From: an uncultured Spirochaetaceae bacterium
GTDB lineage: Bacteria > Spirochaetota > Spirochaetia > Sphaerochaetales > Sphaerochaetaceae
Direction of reading: 5' to 3'
Assembly: GCA_944389505.1 (NCBI GenBank)
Contig: CALXMP010000005.1
Location: 62,001-126,000, forward strand
DNA: 64,000 nucleotides
Below, piece by piece: positions 51,564 to 59,855 of the stretch. Under the pieces are notes generated by a model. The model ran no database searches and had not been told where the DNA came from. It was given only the letters and a program-made list of their open reading frames with translations. Every line of letters begins with the position of its first letter. Position 1 is the first letter of the stretch. A program made the translations under genes and the position numbers.

Positions 51564-51836
51564 ATGGATGATTTCAGAAAATTCCTCAATAAGCAGCTTG
51601 AAGATCCTGATTTCAGAAAGGAATGGGATGAGATGGAGCCTGAATACCAGATTATGAAAGCTATGATTGCGGCAAGAATGGAGACCGGTATCACTCAGCA
51701 GCAGCTTTCAGAGAAAACGGGTATCAACCAGTCAAATCTCAGCATGATTGAGAATGGCAATGGCAATCCTTCGGTATCTTCTCTTAATCGTATTGCCTCT
51801 GCTCTTGGAAAGAAACTCTCGATTTCCTTTATTTGA
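51564..51836 (+). CDS. XRE-type antitoxin, partner of the broken toxin
   Basis: 90 aa. HTH: TGITQQQLSEKTGINQSNLSMIENGNGNPSVSSLNRIASALG. Such genes directly follow Gp49-type toxins. GGAAAGGAG upstream. With its toxin dead it may persist as an orphan regulator or as an anti-addiction factor. Confidence 0.85.
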   Translation: MDDFRKFLNKQLEDPDFRKEWDEMEPEYQIMKAMIAARMETGITQQQLSEKTGINQSNLSMIENGNGNPSVSSLNRIASALGKKLSISFI

Positions 51837-52017
51837 TTGGCGGAAGGATATCAACCTCATAATCGGCAAGCAGACCCTCCTCGCCCGGATAGCGGAGGAA
51901 AACTGGTTTGATTTTGAGATAATAGAGAACTGCAACGTGTGGATGGAATAGGTTGCTAGGTATCTGAGAGAACAAGGTGCTAAAAAGTATGACGAGATAT
52001 CTAGTACTGTAATATAA
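51833..52017 (+). pseudogene. Decayed ORF remnant
   Basis: Open text after the antitoxin reads DWRKDINLIIGKQTLLARIAEE...NCNVWME, stops at TAG 51949, and continues in the same frame as VARYLREQGAKKYDEISSTVI to TAA 52017. No start or SD. A second related relic (DW-stop-WKDINSIINKRMLF) lies at about 53967-54040. Family not recognised. Confidence 0.4.
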
Positions 52018-52071
52018 TTTTAGAAGGGTCTTATATTGATCTCGCTTATCATGTACATCGGAGGTAATAGT

Positions 52072-52479
52072 ATGATGATAATGGCAAGAATCATCTTAGT
52101 GCTACTTGCTTCTTTTATGGTAATCAGCTGTTCTCCTGTAACAAACCAGAATAGTAATAATGATGAAGTAATCGATGTTCCTGCAATTGATATGGATAGT
52201 GATTATTCAATTGAGCAGGGTATGATAGGAACATGGGTTTCCACAGATGGAAAGTATAGACTCATCTGTACAACTGGAAGCAGAGCAACTTGGTATACAG
52301 ATAATGAGATAATATGGGATGGAACTTATGCAGTTGTTGACCGAAGCCTGACAATCAAGGTCCCTCCTTATGTCGGGCCGGTATTTAAGGTTAATTCAAT
52401 CTCTGTAGAATCTATGAGTATTACAGGGACTGGTCGTTATTATTTTACTAATCAGGTATTGAGTTTTGTGAGACAGTAA
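52072..52479 (+). CDS. Small putative lipoprotein
   Basis: 135 aa from MMIMARIILVLLASFMVISC with CGGAGGT upstream; lipobox VISC. The mature part is small and beta-rich with GTWVSTDGKYRLICTTGSRATW and a repeated YxxxxQ end, like lipocalin-type or META-like small lipoproteins. No family recognised. Confidence 0.7.
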   Translation: MMIMARIILVLLASFMVISCSPVTNQNSNNDEVIDVPAIDMDSDYSIEQGMIGTWVSTDGKYRLICTTGSRATWYTDNEIIWDGTYAVVDRSLTIKVPPYVGPVFKVNSISVESMSITGTGRYYFTNQVLSFVRQ

Positions 52480-52548
52480 TCCTTTTTGACATGTAATATC
52501 ACTGATGAATTGCAGTGTCTTATGCATGCGTATACAACATGGAATTTG

Positions 52549-53796
52549 CTATTTCCTCACTGTCTTGATAATCACTCTGTCATTCTTCCATTGGTTCCGT
52601 TCATGTGCCCTAACATATATAGTCCTTACTTCGCCATCTGGCTCTTCCAGCTGCCTTATATGAGCTCTGACAGGTGTCAGTTCCTGATGTTTTCCTTCTT
52701 TGCTCAGGGCAGATGGTGGAACCTTCTGTTTGGATTTAGGATATTTGTATTCTGCCGTCAGATGGACAAGCTTATGGGTGAAAAACGGTTGGTTATTCTG
52801 ATCATCTGATGGAGCAGTTACTTCAATGCTGGTTGCACGCTTTTCACGTTTTGCCTCAACCGTCATGACAGGTTTATCAACCTTTTCGAGCAGCCTGTAT
52901 TTTATGACGAATGCCAGGCAATTCGCGAACAGCTTCTTATGCTGCTCCTTCATCTTGTCTGTATAGAGAGGATCGCCCCAATTGTAATCCGATGGCCGTT
53001 TGCCGAGGAGCACATCAATGAATTTCTGAGGGGAATAGGTAAGCGTATGGATCTCTGTTCTGTTTAGGTCATCGGCTATCATGGAGACTATGATCTTGCA
53101 TTCGTCATTGATGGTACCAATAAGTACGCCTTGCACATTCTCCAGTTTCCTGCCTGATGATTTTGTTTTGGAGAAATCGATGAACACTGGAGAGAGATAT
53201 TTCACTAAATCCTCTTTGATTTCCCTGATCTCTGCTTCATCTATAATCCTGCATGCCTCGAAGTCCGGGACGATTATCTCCTTGAATGTATTCTGTCCGA
53301 CAATCTCCAGGGTCTGTCGTTCCATGTCGAACTGCTGTTCCACCGCATAAAGAGAGAAGAATCCATTGCCGAGCCTCGCGTCAGTATATTCTGCCATCTT
53401 TTGTGAGCGTTTGGCTTCATTATCTGCATTCAGGATTGCCGTTATCTCATCGACGTCTTCTAGCTGTTTCAGGAACCTGTAGACTGTTTCCTTCATATCC
53501 ATCTCAGAGTGAATAAATCTCCGGAGCTTCCCATTGAGTATGCTGTTATAGCTCTTAGCCATTATGAGGATCAGGTTGGATTCAGGTTCTCTTTCCATTG
53601 GCTGATTGTTACTCGCTAAAAGATATTCTCCTCTCAATCCAAAGGAGACATTGGGGAATATTCTGAATAGCTTGAAGGCTGAGTGCTTATTATTCCATAT
53701 CCTCAATTCTTGTGTTGAGGAAAAAGGAATGTTTCCCAATGTTCCAGCTGTATCCATGAATTGTCCGACTACAGTGTAGGATGAATTGCTGTTCAT
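52549..53796 (-). CDS. Unknown accessory-region protein
   Basis: 415 aa, soluble, charged. No motif I can name with confidence. Its C-terminus has VRAHIRQLEEPDGEVRTIYVRAHERNQWK, a basic His/Arg pattern that recalls the C-terminal domain of uncharacterised phage and plasmid proteins (including an anti-CRISPR-like family); this is only a resemblance. Sits alone between TA modules, with higher A+T than the core genes. Confidence 0.65.
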   Translation of the reverse strand: MNSNSSYTVVGQFMDTAGTLGNIPFSSTQELRIWNNKHSAFKLFRIFPNVSFGLRGEYLLASNNQPMEREPESNLILIMAKSYNSILNGKLRRFIHSEMDMKETVYRFLKQLEDVDEITAILNADNEAKRSQKMAEYTDARLGNGFFSLYAVEQQFDMERQTLEIVGQNTFKEIIVPDFEACRIIDEAEIREIKEDLVKYLSPVFIDFSKTKSSGRKLENVQGVLIGTINDECKIIVSMIADDLNRTEIHTLTYSPQKFIDVLLGKRPSDYNWGDPLYTDKMKEQHKKLFANCLAFVIKYRLLEKVDKPVMTVEAKREKRATSIEVTAPSDDQNNQPFFTHKLVHLTAEYKYPKSKQKVPPSALSKEGKHQELTPVRAHIRQLEEPDGEVRTIYVRAHERNQWKNDRVIIKTVRK

Positions 53797-54165
53797 AACG
53801 TAAGGGTATCATGAAACAATCAATTACGGTGACATCATGTGTTGTCATCAATCAATAATAAAGAGGCGTGCCGTGTATTCTTCGTTAGAGCTAGGGATAG
53901 AAGAAGTCTGGTAGATTAAATTTGTGATATGTAAATGCAAAGTTGCAGATTAAGCTTGTTAATTGATTGGTAGTGGAAAGATATCAATTCGATAATTAAC
54001 AAGCGAATGCTTTTCATCTCAGTATCCGCATATGCATAAATAAGCGCGGTCTCAGGATTTGATGTCTAAGCTAGCTGCCTGACAATTGAGAGGCTTATGC
54101 CATTTAAAATAGTTCTATTGCACTGCTATAATATATGCAATATACTTCTATTAGAGGTAGATTAT
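53797..54165. other. Gene-poor AT-rich stretch with inverted repeat
   Basis: 369 bases without a credible gene. Contains an 11-bp perfect inverted repeat GCTTGTTAATT (53954-53964) / AATTAACAAGC (53994-54004); the decayed DWxWKDIN relic lies within and after it. The relB promoter occupies the right end. Confidence 0.6.
54103..54140 (+). promoter_or_regulatory. relB-yafQ promoter and possible operator
   Basis: TTTAAA (54103-54108), 18-base spacer, perfect TATAAT (54127-54132). TTGCA (54118-54122) and TGCAA (54136-54140) flank the -10 symmetrically, suggesting the RelB/DinJ operator. Confidence 0.6.
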
Positions 54166-54438
54166 ATGGCAGATACAACGAATTTCAGTTTGCGCATAGA
54201 TAATGATTTAAAAAAACAGAGTGAAGTTCTTTTTGCTGAACTTGGAATGAATCTTACAACCGCAATAAATGTTTTTCTCCGTCAGGCTGTGCGGGATGGA
54301 GGTTTTCCGTTTAAGGTCAGGCTAGACGTGCCGAATAAACGTACGATAGCAGCTATGGAAGAAGCTCTCGCATTGATTGCTGACAAGGATGCCAAAAGGT
54401 ATTCCGTTGAAGAAGCGCTGCAGGAACTGAAGAAATGA
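54166..54438 (+). CDS. RelB/DinJ-family antitoxin
   Basis: 90 aa from MADTTNFSLRIDNDLKKQSEVLF; ribbon-helix-helix N-terminus then ELGMNLTTAINVFLRQAVRDGGFPF, the DinJ signature. AGAGGTAG upstream. An earlier in-frame ATG at 54097 lies upstream of the -10 and is rejected. Overlaps the toxin by ATGA. Confidence 0.92.
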   Translation: MADTTNFSLRIDNDLKKQSEVLFAELGMNLTTAINVFLRQAVRDGGFPFKVRLDVPNKRTIAAMEEALALIADKDAKRYSVEEALQELKK

Positions 54439-54710
54439 GCCTCAGTGTAATATGGACCTCACAATTCAAGAAAGATTATAAGAAAGCTTTTAAACGCAAT
54501 CTGCCAATCGGGTTGCTGGATGATATAATCAGAAAACTTGCAGCAGGAGAGAAACTGCCAGAGAAGAATAAGGATCATGCACTTTCCGGTACTTGGAGTG
54601 GATTCCGGGAATGTCATATCCTGCCTGACTGGCTCCTGATATATCGGATTGAATCTAGTATTCTTGTGCTTACTTTATCGAGAACTGGAACTCATGCAGA
54701 TTTATTCTGA
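54435..54710 (+). CDS. YafQ-type mRNA interferase toxin
   Basis: 91 aa. WTSQFKKDYKKAFKRN opening, and the His/Asp catalytic pattern in KNKDHALSGTWSGFRECHILPDWLLIYRI ending LSRTGTHADLF. Cuts mRNA on the ribosome when not bound by the RelB/DinJ partner. Confidence 0.92.
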   Translation: MSLSVIWTSQFKKDYKKAFKRNLPIGLLDDIIRKLAAGEKLPEKNKDHALSGTWSGFRECHILPDWLLIYRIESSILVLTLSRTGTHADLF

Positions 54711-54749
54711 TTCAGTATTTAAGAATGTCATAAGTGAAAAAAGGATTTT

Positions 54750-54990
54750 ATGCTTAGACCTACAGCTGTTAATGTACTTGCACTTGATGATTTCCGTATT
54801 CTTGTTGAATTCGATACTGGAGAGAGAAGGTTCATGGATATATCAAAGGCGAATGGTATGATATGTTCTCCGATCCTTCCTACTTCCTACAGTAAGGACT
54901 AATGGATATACAGTAGAGTGGAAGGATGGGCAGGATCTTTGTCCTGATGAGCTGTATTACTGCAATACTCCAGTTTATTGCCATTGTTAA
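54750..54990 (+). pseudogene. DUF2442-type gene with two frameshifts
   Basis: MLRPTAVNVLALDDFRILVEF...DISK in frame 1, KGEWYDMFSDPSYFLQ in frame 2 and YTVEWKDGQDLCPDELYY in frame 3, in the order of a DUF2442 protein (about 80 aa). Two single-base losses. DUF2442 genes usually accompany DUF4160 or TA loci. Confidence 0.75.
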
Positions 54991-55026
54991 AAATGGATAG
55001 GATGCTTATGCAGGGCCTATCCATTT
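54991..55026. terminator. Hairpin between the accessory stretch and the aminotransferase
   Basis: 11-bp stem AAATGGATAGG/CCTATCCATTT with a 14-base loop; A/T flanks on both sides suit a bidirectional terminator. It serves the minus-strand gene ending at 55032. Confidence 0.7.
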
Positions 55027-55031
55027 GTGAT

Positions 55032-56153
55032 TCAGAGTGAAGCTGCGAATTCCGATATCGCCTTAAGTCCTTCTCTGAGCGTATCGGTGTCAGAGCCATA
55101 GCCGATGCGCATGCATTTCTCTTCGCCGAAGGCATCTCCGGGGGTTACGAATGCTCCTGTCTTCTGGTATAGCGATGTGCAGAAATCATAGGAAGGGATA
55201 TCGTAATCATAATATACGAGCGCTGTAGTTCCTGCCTGCGGCTTAACGAAAGAGAAGTGGGGTTCCGATTCAATCCAGTCTGAGAGAATCCCGAGGTTCT
55301 TCCTTACAATGCCACGGTTCCTTGCAAGAATGGCATCCTTATGCTTCAGCGCAATTGAGGATACTGCATCGTCGAACATTCCGCAGCTTATGAGATTGTA
55401 ATCGCGATGTGACAGGAATGCCTTCAGCGCATTATCGTCATGAGTGAATATCCAGCCCATGCGGAGACCTGCAAGGGAGAAGACCTTTGACATGCTGCCT
55501 ACGGAGATTCCTTTCTGGTAGAGGTCCGCAACGGATTCGCACCAGATATCCTCCTGAGTCAGATGTCTGTATACCTCATCGCAAAGGAGATATGCATCAT
55601 TCTCTTCAGCTATGCTTATGATTTCTTTCAGGAGAGCTGTTGGAATCAATGCGCCTGTAGGGTTGTTCGGATTGTTGATGCAGATCATCCGTGTGTTCTT
55701 CCTTATAAGAGAACGCAGCTCGTTTATATCAGTAAGATACCCATTTTCCTTTCGCAGATGCATTATGCTCACTTCCGCTCCGATAGATTCCGGTATGGAA
55801 TAGAGCTGCTGGTATGTTGGCATTATGCTTATCACATGGTCGCCCGGAGATATCAATGAGCAGAAGACATGGTGGTTTGCTCCTGCAGCTCCATGGGTTG
55901 GTACAATAAGATCTGGCGAAGCTGTCTTATACAGCTCGGAAATGCCTGATTTAAGCGCTACGCTGCCGGTAATATCACCGTATGTGAGCCGGCGAGATGA
56001 GAAAGAAGTGAGGAATGCATTCTTATCCTCTCCTGCAAGCTCAAAGAGCTCATCAAGCGATACTGAGTCGACACAGGTCTCTGCTATGTTGTACTTAGCC
56101 CCTTCCTCGTATGCGTTCATCCATTCCTCAACCCTGAATGGTGTGATATCCAT
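55032..56153 (-). CDS. PLP-dependent aminotransferase, class I/II
   Basis: 373 aa from MDITPFRVEEWMN with AAGGAGG upstream. Motifs: GAAGANHHVF, INNPNNPTGALIP, LCDEVYRHL, and PLP lysine in SVGSMSKVFSLAGLRMGW. The N-terminal FRVEEWMNAYEEGAKYNIAETCVDS resembles the group annotated as capreomycidine synthase-like/aspartate aminotransferase-related proteins. Substrate unknown. Confidence 0.85.
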   Translation of the reverse strand: MDITPFRVEEWMNAYEEGAKYNIAETCVDSVSLDELFELAGEDKNAFLTSFSSRRLTYGDITGSVALKSGISELYKTASPDLIVPTHGAAGANHHVFCSLISPGDHVISIMPTYQQLYSIPESIGAEVSIMHLRKENGYLTDINELRSLIRKNTRMICINNPNNPTGALIPTALLKEIISIAEENDAYLLCDEVYRHLTQEDIWCESVADLYQKGISVGSMSKVFSLAGLRMGWIFTHDDNALKAFLSHRDYNLISCGMFDDAVSSIALKHKDAILARNRGIVRKNLGILSDWIESEPHFSFVKPQAGTTALVYYDYDIPSYDFCTSLYQKTGAFVTPGDAFGEEKCMRIGYGSDTDTLREGLKAISEFAASL

Positions 56154-56282
56154 GGAAATCCTCCTTGGTGTATATTCGGTTTTCTCTGCGTCTGGAGTCA
56201 ATATAGTTCGTGTTTTCCTTCAGGAAGAATATATACTTGCTCCCGCATAAGTCATTATTATTCCGTATCAGGAGATTGTTTC

Positions 56283-56693
56283 ATGAATATAGTTGTGATC
56301 GATTCGCAGGGAGGGGGTATTGGACGCCAGGTCGTGTCCTCGATAAAGACAGCGTTTCCAGAGCAGAGCATTACTGCTATTGGAACGAATGCCCAGGCAA
56401 CTGCAGCGATGCTGAAGGCTGGAGCCGATCAGGGTGCAACTGGAGAGAATCCCGTCATTGTCGCAAGCAGGACGGCCGATGTCATAATCGGGCCAATCGG
56501 AATCGTCATTGCCGATTCAATGATAGGCGAGGTATCTCCCGCGATGGCCCTCGCTGTATGCCAGAGCAGGGCAAAGCGCATCCTGATACCGGTCAATCAT
56601 TGCGATAACATCGTCGTTGGCGTTGCCGACCTCAGCCTTTCCAGGCTTATACAGGAGGTAGTTGACCGCATCCGCGAGCTGAAAGCAATTTGA
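56283..56693 (+). CDS. DUF3842 family protein
   Basis: 136 aa. MNIVVIDSQGGGIGRQVVSSI begins a Rossmann-like or P-loop-like glycine motif; AIGTNAQATAAMLKAGAD and ENPVIVASRTADVIIGPIGIVIADSMIGE are characteristic of DUF3842, a family of unknown function in anaerobes. It precedes the metal-import/Lar operon but is separated by a terminator-like hairpin. Confidence 0.85.
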   Translation: MNIVVIDSQGGGIGRQVVSSIKTAFPEQSITAIGTNAQATAAMLKAGADQGATGENPVIVASRTADVIIGPIGIVIADSMIGEVSPAMALAVCQSRAKRILIPVNHCDNIVVGVADLSLSRLIQEVVDRIRELKAI

Positions 56694-56810
56694 CAACGTG
56701 TCAGCTTGTATGTAGTATTCCTGACGTAGATTCTGCATGAAGCAAGTCTCTGGAGCTGTAGCTTCAGGAAATAATCATATCGAAAGAGGCCATTTGGACG
56801 GCATCTGACC

Positions 56811-56835
56811 GGGACTTCCCGAAGGGAGCCCTTTT
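56811..56835 (+). terminator. GC-rich terminator-like hairpin before the metal-import operon
   Basis: GGGACTTCCC-GAA-GGGAGCCC folds into an 8-bp stem with small bulges and is followed by TTTT. It may end DUF3842 transcription or act as an attenuator. A perfect TATAAT follows at 56848-56853. Confidence 0.6.
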
Positions 56836-56866
56836 CCGGATGGACTGTATAATCAGGACTTGCTCT

Positions 56867-58036
56867 GTGGGACGTTTTCTGTTTTTCATATTCACTGCTG
56901 TTGCCCTTGTTACCTCTCTATCTGCCAATGGTGTATCGGAGCAGACTGTCTCTGAGGAGAATACAAGGGTTGTCACGGATGTATGGAACCGTGATGTCGT
57001 CATTCCTGAGGATGTCGATTCAATAGCCGCAATCGGTTCCATGGGCCCACGGATGGCCGCTTATCTTGATGTCGTTGATATGCTTATTGGAGCTGAGGAT
57101 AGCGATATCCGCACAATGTCTGTGCGATATGATTACAGCCCTGTATATCACGATGCGATGAAGAATCTGCCCAGCATCGGAACAGGAGGCGGAAGCGGTG
57201 AGAACAATGCCTATCCAGAGGAACTCATCATGCTCGATCCCGATGTCATCATAGCGGGATTCAATGAATCTGCCTGCAATGAGCTCCAGAGACAGACCGG
57301 AATACCTGTAGTAAGCATCAGATACCGTACTCAGGGCTTTATCGATGAGGGATTCTATCGTTCCATACGCATATTCGCCGATGTTGCTGGTGCGGAGGAG
57401 CGCTGTGAGGAGATCATATCATACATCGATGCATGCAAGCGCGATCTGCAGGAACGGACAGAGGATATTCCCGATGCATCCAAACCATTGGCATATACCG
57501 GAGCTGTGACATTCAATGGTCGTCATGGATTTGCATTCACCTATGTTGATTTCCCTCCATTCGATGCTGTGAATGCATTGAATGCTGCCGATGTGCTTGC
57601 CGAGGAGCAGACAGGAGAGGCTTCAGACATAGCTGCCGGATCAGGAACGGCATATCTTGGCAACAATGGCTTTGAGGTCGATCCTGAAATGATAATCGAA
57701 TGGGATCCTGACATCATATTCCTAGACCCGGGAAATATGGATCTGGTGAATGCTGAATATGATTCGAATCCTGGCTATTTTGAGTCGCTGAGGGCAATAC
57801 AGGAAGGAAATGTCTATACGATGCCCTCTTCGAATTCCGCAGGTCCTAATATCACATACCTGCTGATGAATGCATATTTTGCAGGCAAAGTCCTGTTTCC
57901 GGATGCTTTTTCCGATATCGATTTCCGTTCAAAGTGCGGTGAGATCATGGAGATGATGCTCGGACGGGATTTTTTTGATGAGATGGAAGATGGTGGGCTT
58001 TATTACGGCGTGATAGAGATGGGAGGTGCTGAATGA
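56867..58036 (+). CDS. BtuF/FecB-type ABC substrate-binding protein, probable metal or metal-chelate import
   Basis: 389 aa from GTG 56867, which gives a clean signal peptide (GRFLFFIFTAVALVTSLSA-NGVSEQ). ATG 56840, nine codons earlier, is the alternative but overlaps the -10 TATAAT. Binding-protein fold with VVIPEDVDSIAAIGSMGPRMAAYLDVVDMLIGAED, MLDPDVIIAGFN and WDPDIIFLDPGNM. Class III binding proteins of this type carry cobalamin, haem, siderophores or nickel. First gene of an operon ending in Ni-cofactor genes, so nickel (possibly chelated) is inferred. Confidence 0.85.
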   Translation: MGRFLFFIFTAVALVTSLSANGVSEQTVSEENTRVVTDVWNRDVVIPEDVDSIAAIGSMGPRMAAYLDVVDMLIGAEDSDIRTMSVRYDYSPVYHDAMKNLPSIGTGGGSGENNAYPEELIMLDPDVIIAGFNESACNELQRQTGIPVVSIRYRTQGFIDEGFYRSIRIFADVAGAEERCEEIISYIDACKRDLQERTEDIPDASKPLAYTGAVTFNGRHGFAFTYVDFPPFDAVNALNAADVLAEEQTGEASDIAAGSGTAYLGNNGFEVDPEMIIEWDPDIIFLDPGNMDLVNAEYDSNPGYFESLRAIQEGNVYTMPSSNSAGPNITYLLMNAYFAGKVLFPDAFSDIDFRSKCGEIMEMMLGRDFFDEMEDGGLYYGVIEMGGAE

Positions 58037-59100
58037 CTACGGCAGGATCAGGCAGCTATCGGCAATATATAAGGCGTAAATGGGCAGTACTTATTCTTCT
58101 TTGCCTTCTTACCGCTGTTTTCAGCATCATGTCCCTTCTATCCGGATCGGCAAACATGACCTTCTCAGATGTTATCGCATCCATTTTCGGAAGGGGCACA
58201 AGGCAGATGAACACCATCATCTGGAATGTAAGGATGCCAAGGATTGCCGCCGCCATGGCTGTAGGGGCAGCTCTCTCAATGTGTGGCTGCATAATGCAGA
58301 ATGTGCTCCGCAATCCGCTTGCTTCCTCGTCTACGCTTGGGGTATCGCAGGGAGCTTCATTCGGGGCTGCTGCAGCGATAGTCTGCTTAGGAGCCGGAAC
58401 ACAGATCAACTCTGGCAATGGCGCGTCTGCGCTGACAATCACCCAGCCATATATGGTTTCTCTTGCGGCTTTCTGCGGAGGAATGCTTACAACAATCCTG
58501 ATGCTCGGCTTGTCGAGGCTCAGGGATGCCACACCTTCGGTGATGGTTCTTGCAGGAGTTGCGCTGAGCTCAATGTTCACAGGTGGGACGACGCTTATCC
58601 AGTACTTTGCCGATGATGTCATGGTTGCCACTATTGTCTACTGGACCTTCGGAAACCTTGGAAGAGCAGGATGGAGCGAGATAGGGCTCATCGGGATTCT
58701 ATCGTTTGCGGCATTCCTGTTCTTCATTATCAACAGCTGGAATTACAATGCCATTGAAAGCGGCCATGATACTGCAAAGAGCCTCGGGGTGAATACTGGT
58801 CTGCTTGTCCCTTTGAGCCTTGTTATCTGTGCCCTGATAACATCCGTCTCCGTTGCTTTCACAGGCTGCATAGGCTTCATAGGGCTTATTGCCTCGCATA
58901 TCATGCGGCGCTTTGTCGGGAATGATTACCGCTTCCTGCTTCCATGCTCAGCTCTGATGGGAGCTGTGCTTCTTCTGGCTGCGGATATAGCGTGCAGGAT
59001 GATTGTCTCTCCCATTGTATTGCCTATCGGAGCGCTTACTTCCTTCATGGGGGCTCCGCTATTCCTCTATCTCATACTCCGCCAGAGGAGGTCCAGATGA
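58033..59100 (+). CDS. BtuC/FecCD-type ABC permease
   Basis: 355 aa, about ten membrane helices. WNVRMPRIAAAMAVGAALSMCGCIMQNVLRNPLASSSTLGVSQGASFGAA is the FecCD signature, and SVAFTGCIGFIGLIASHIMRRFVG the coupling helix. Overlaps the binding-protein gene by 4 bases and the ATPase by 4. Confidence 0.92.
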   Translation: MTTAGSGSYRQYIRRKWAVLILLCLLTAVFSIMSLLSGSANMTFSDVIASIFGRGTRQMNTIIWNVRMPRIAAAMAVGAALSMCGCIMQNVLRNPLASSSTLGVSQGASFGAAAAIVCLGAGTQINSGNGASALTITQPYMVSLAAFCGGMLTTILMLGLSRLRDATPSVMVLAGVALSSMFTGGTTLIQYFADDVMVATIVYWTFGNLGRAGWSEIGLIGILSFAAFLFFIINSWNYNAIESGHDTAKSLGVNTGLLVPLSLVICALITSVSVAFTGCIGFIGLIASHIMRRFVGNDYRFLLPCSALMGAVLLLAADIACRMIVSPIVLPIGALTSFMGAPLFLYLILRQRRSR

Positions 59101-59855
59101 TAGAGATCCGCGGACTGTCTTTCTCCTATGGCTCGCAGCGTATCCTCCATGATATCTCCTTCTCTGCAGATGATGGGAAGGTCGTAGGCATACTTGGGAC
59201 CAATGGGACGGGCAAGAGCACGCTAATAACATGCATAAACAGAATCAGACGTCCCGATTCCGGTGAAGTGCTGATCGATGGAGTGCCTGTAAGCCATATG
59301 GATCGCAGGACTTTGGCCCGTAAGATAGCCTACGTTCCTCAGCGTAGCGAAGCGACTGCAATATCCGTCTTCGACAGCGTGCTTCTCGGAAGAAAACCCT
59401 ATATGGGATGGGGAGCAGGAAGGGATGATGTCGCTGTATGCCAGAGCATGATTGATCGCATGGGGCTTGGAAGGTGCCAGCTCCGCAATCTTGATGAGCT
59501 TTCTGGCGGAGAGCAGCAGAAGGTGATGCTGGCCCGCGCTCTGGTGCAGGAGCCTCGGGTAATGCTTCTGGATGAGCCGACAAGCAGCCTCGATCCGCAT
59601 AATCAGTATGGAATGATGGCTAGAATACGCGATATGGCAAAGGAGAATGGAATGACGGTCCTTGTCGTTCTCCATGACCTCAATCTTGCCATGGATTACT
59701 GCGACAGCTTTTTCTTCATGAAGAATGGAACTGGTCTGCGGTATTGCGCGCTTGGCGGGATTGATTCTGCTCTGATCGAAGATGCCTATGGTGTCCGGGC
59801 AGAGATCGCAGAGATAAAAGGACGTCGTTTTGTCCTGATAGATAAGGAGTCCTGA
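59097..59855 (+). CDS. FecE/BtuD-type ABC ATPase
   Basis: 252 aa. Walker [11 protein letters not shown]-loop YVPQRSE, signature LSGGEQQK, Walker [11 protein letters not shown], switch VLHDLNLA. Powers the importer with the two preceding genes. Starts at ATGA inside the permease stop; earlier in-frame ATGs lie in permease coding DNA. Confidence 0.93.
   Translation: MIEIRGLSFSYGSQRILHDISFSADDGKVVGILGTNGTGKSTLITCINRIRRPDSGEVLIDGVPVSHMDRRTLARKIAYVPQRSEATAISVFDSVLLGRKPYMGWGAGRDDVAVCQSMIDRMGLGRCQLRNLDELSGGEQQKVMLARALVQEPRVMLLDEPTSSLDPHNQYGMMARIRDMAKENGMTVLVVLHDLNLAMDYCDSFFFMKNGTGLRYCALGGIDSALIEDAYGVRAEIAEIKGRRFVLIDKES

Noticed and set aside
53838-53862. TGACA/TGTCA inverted repeat in the island gap
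   Set aside because: Arms are only 5 bp, loop sequence is unremarkable and no gene start is nearby.
55530-55546. GATTCGCACC inside the aminotransferase gene matches the 3' end of tRNA-Cys, a possible attR
   Set aside because: Only 10 bases, within conserved coding sequence on the other strand, and no integrase nearby; chance match is likely.
56694-56839. Riboswitch (NiCo, cobalamin or Moco type) upstream of the metal operon
   Set aside because: No conserved core of these classes could be recognised; only a terminator-like hairpin is visible.
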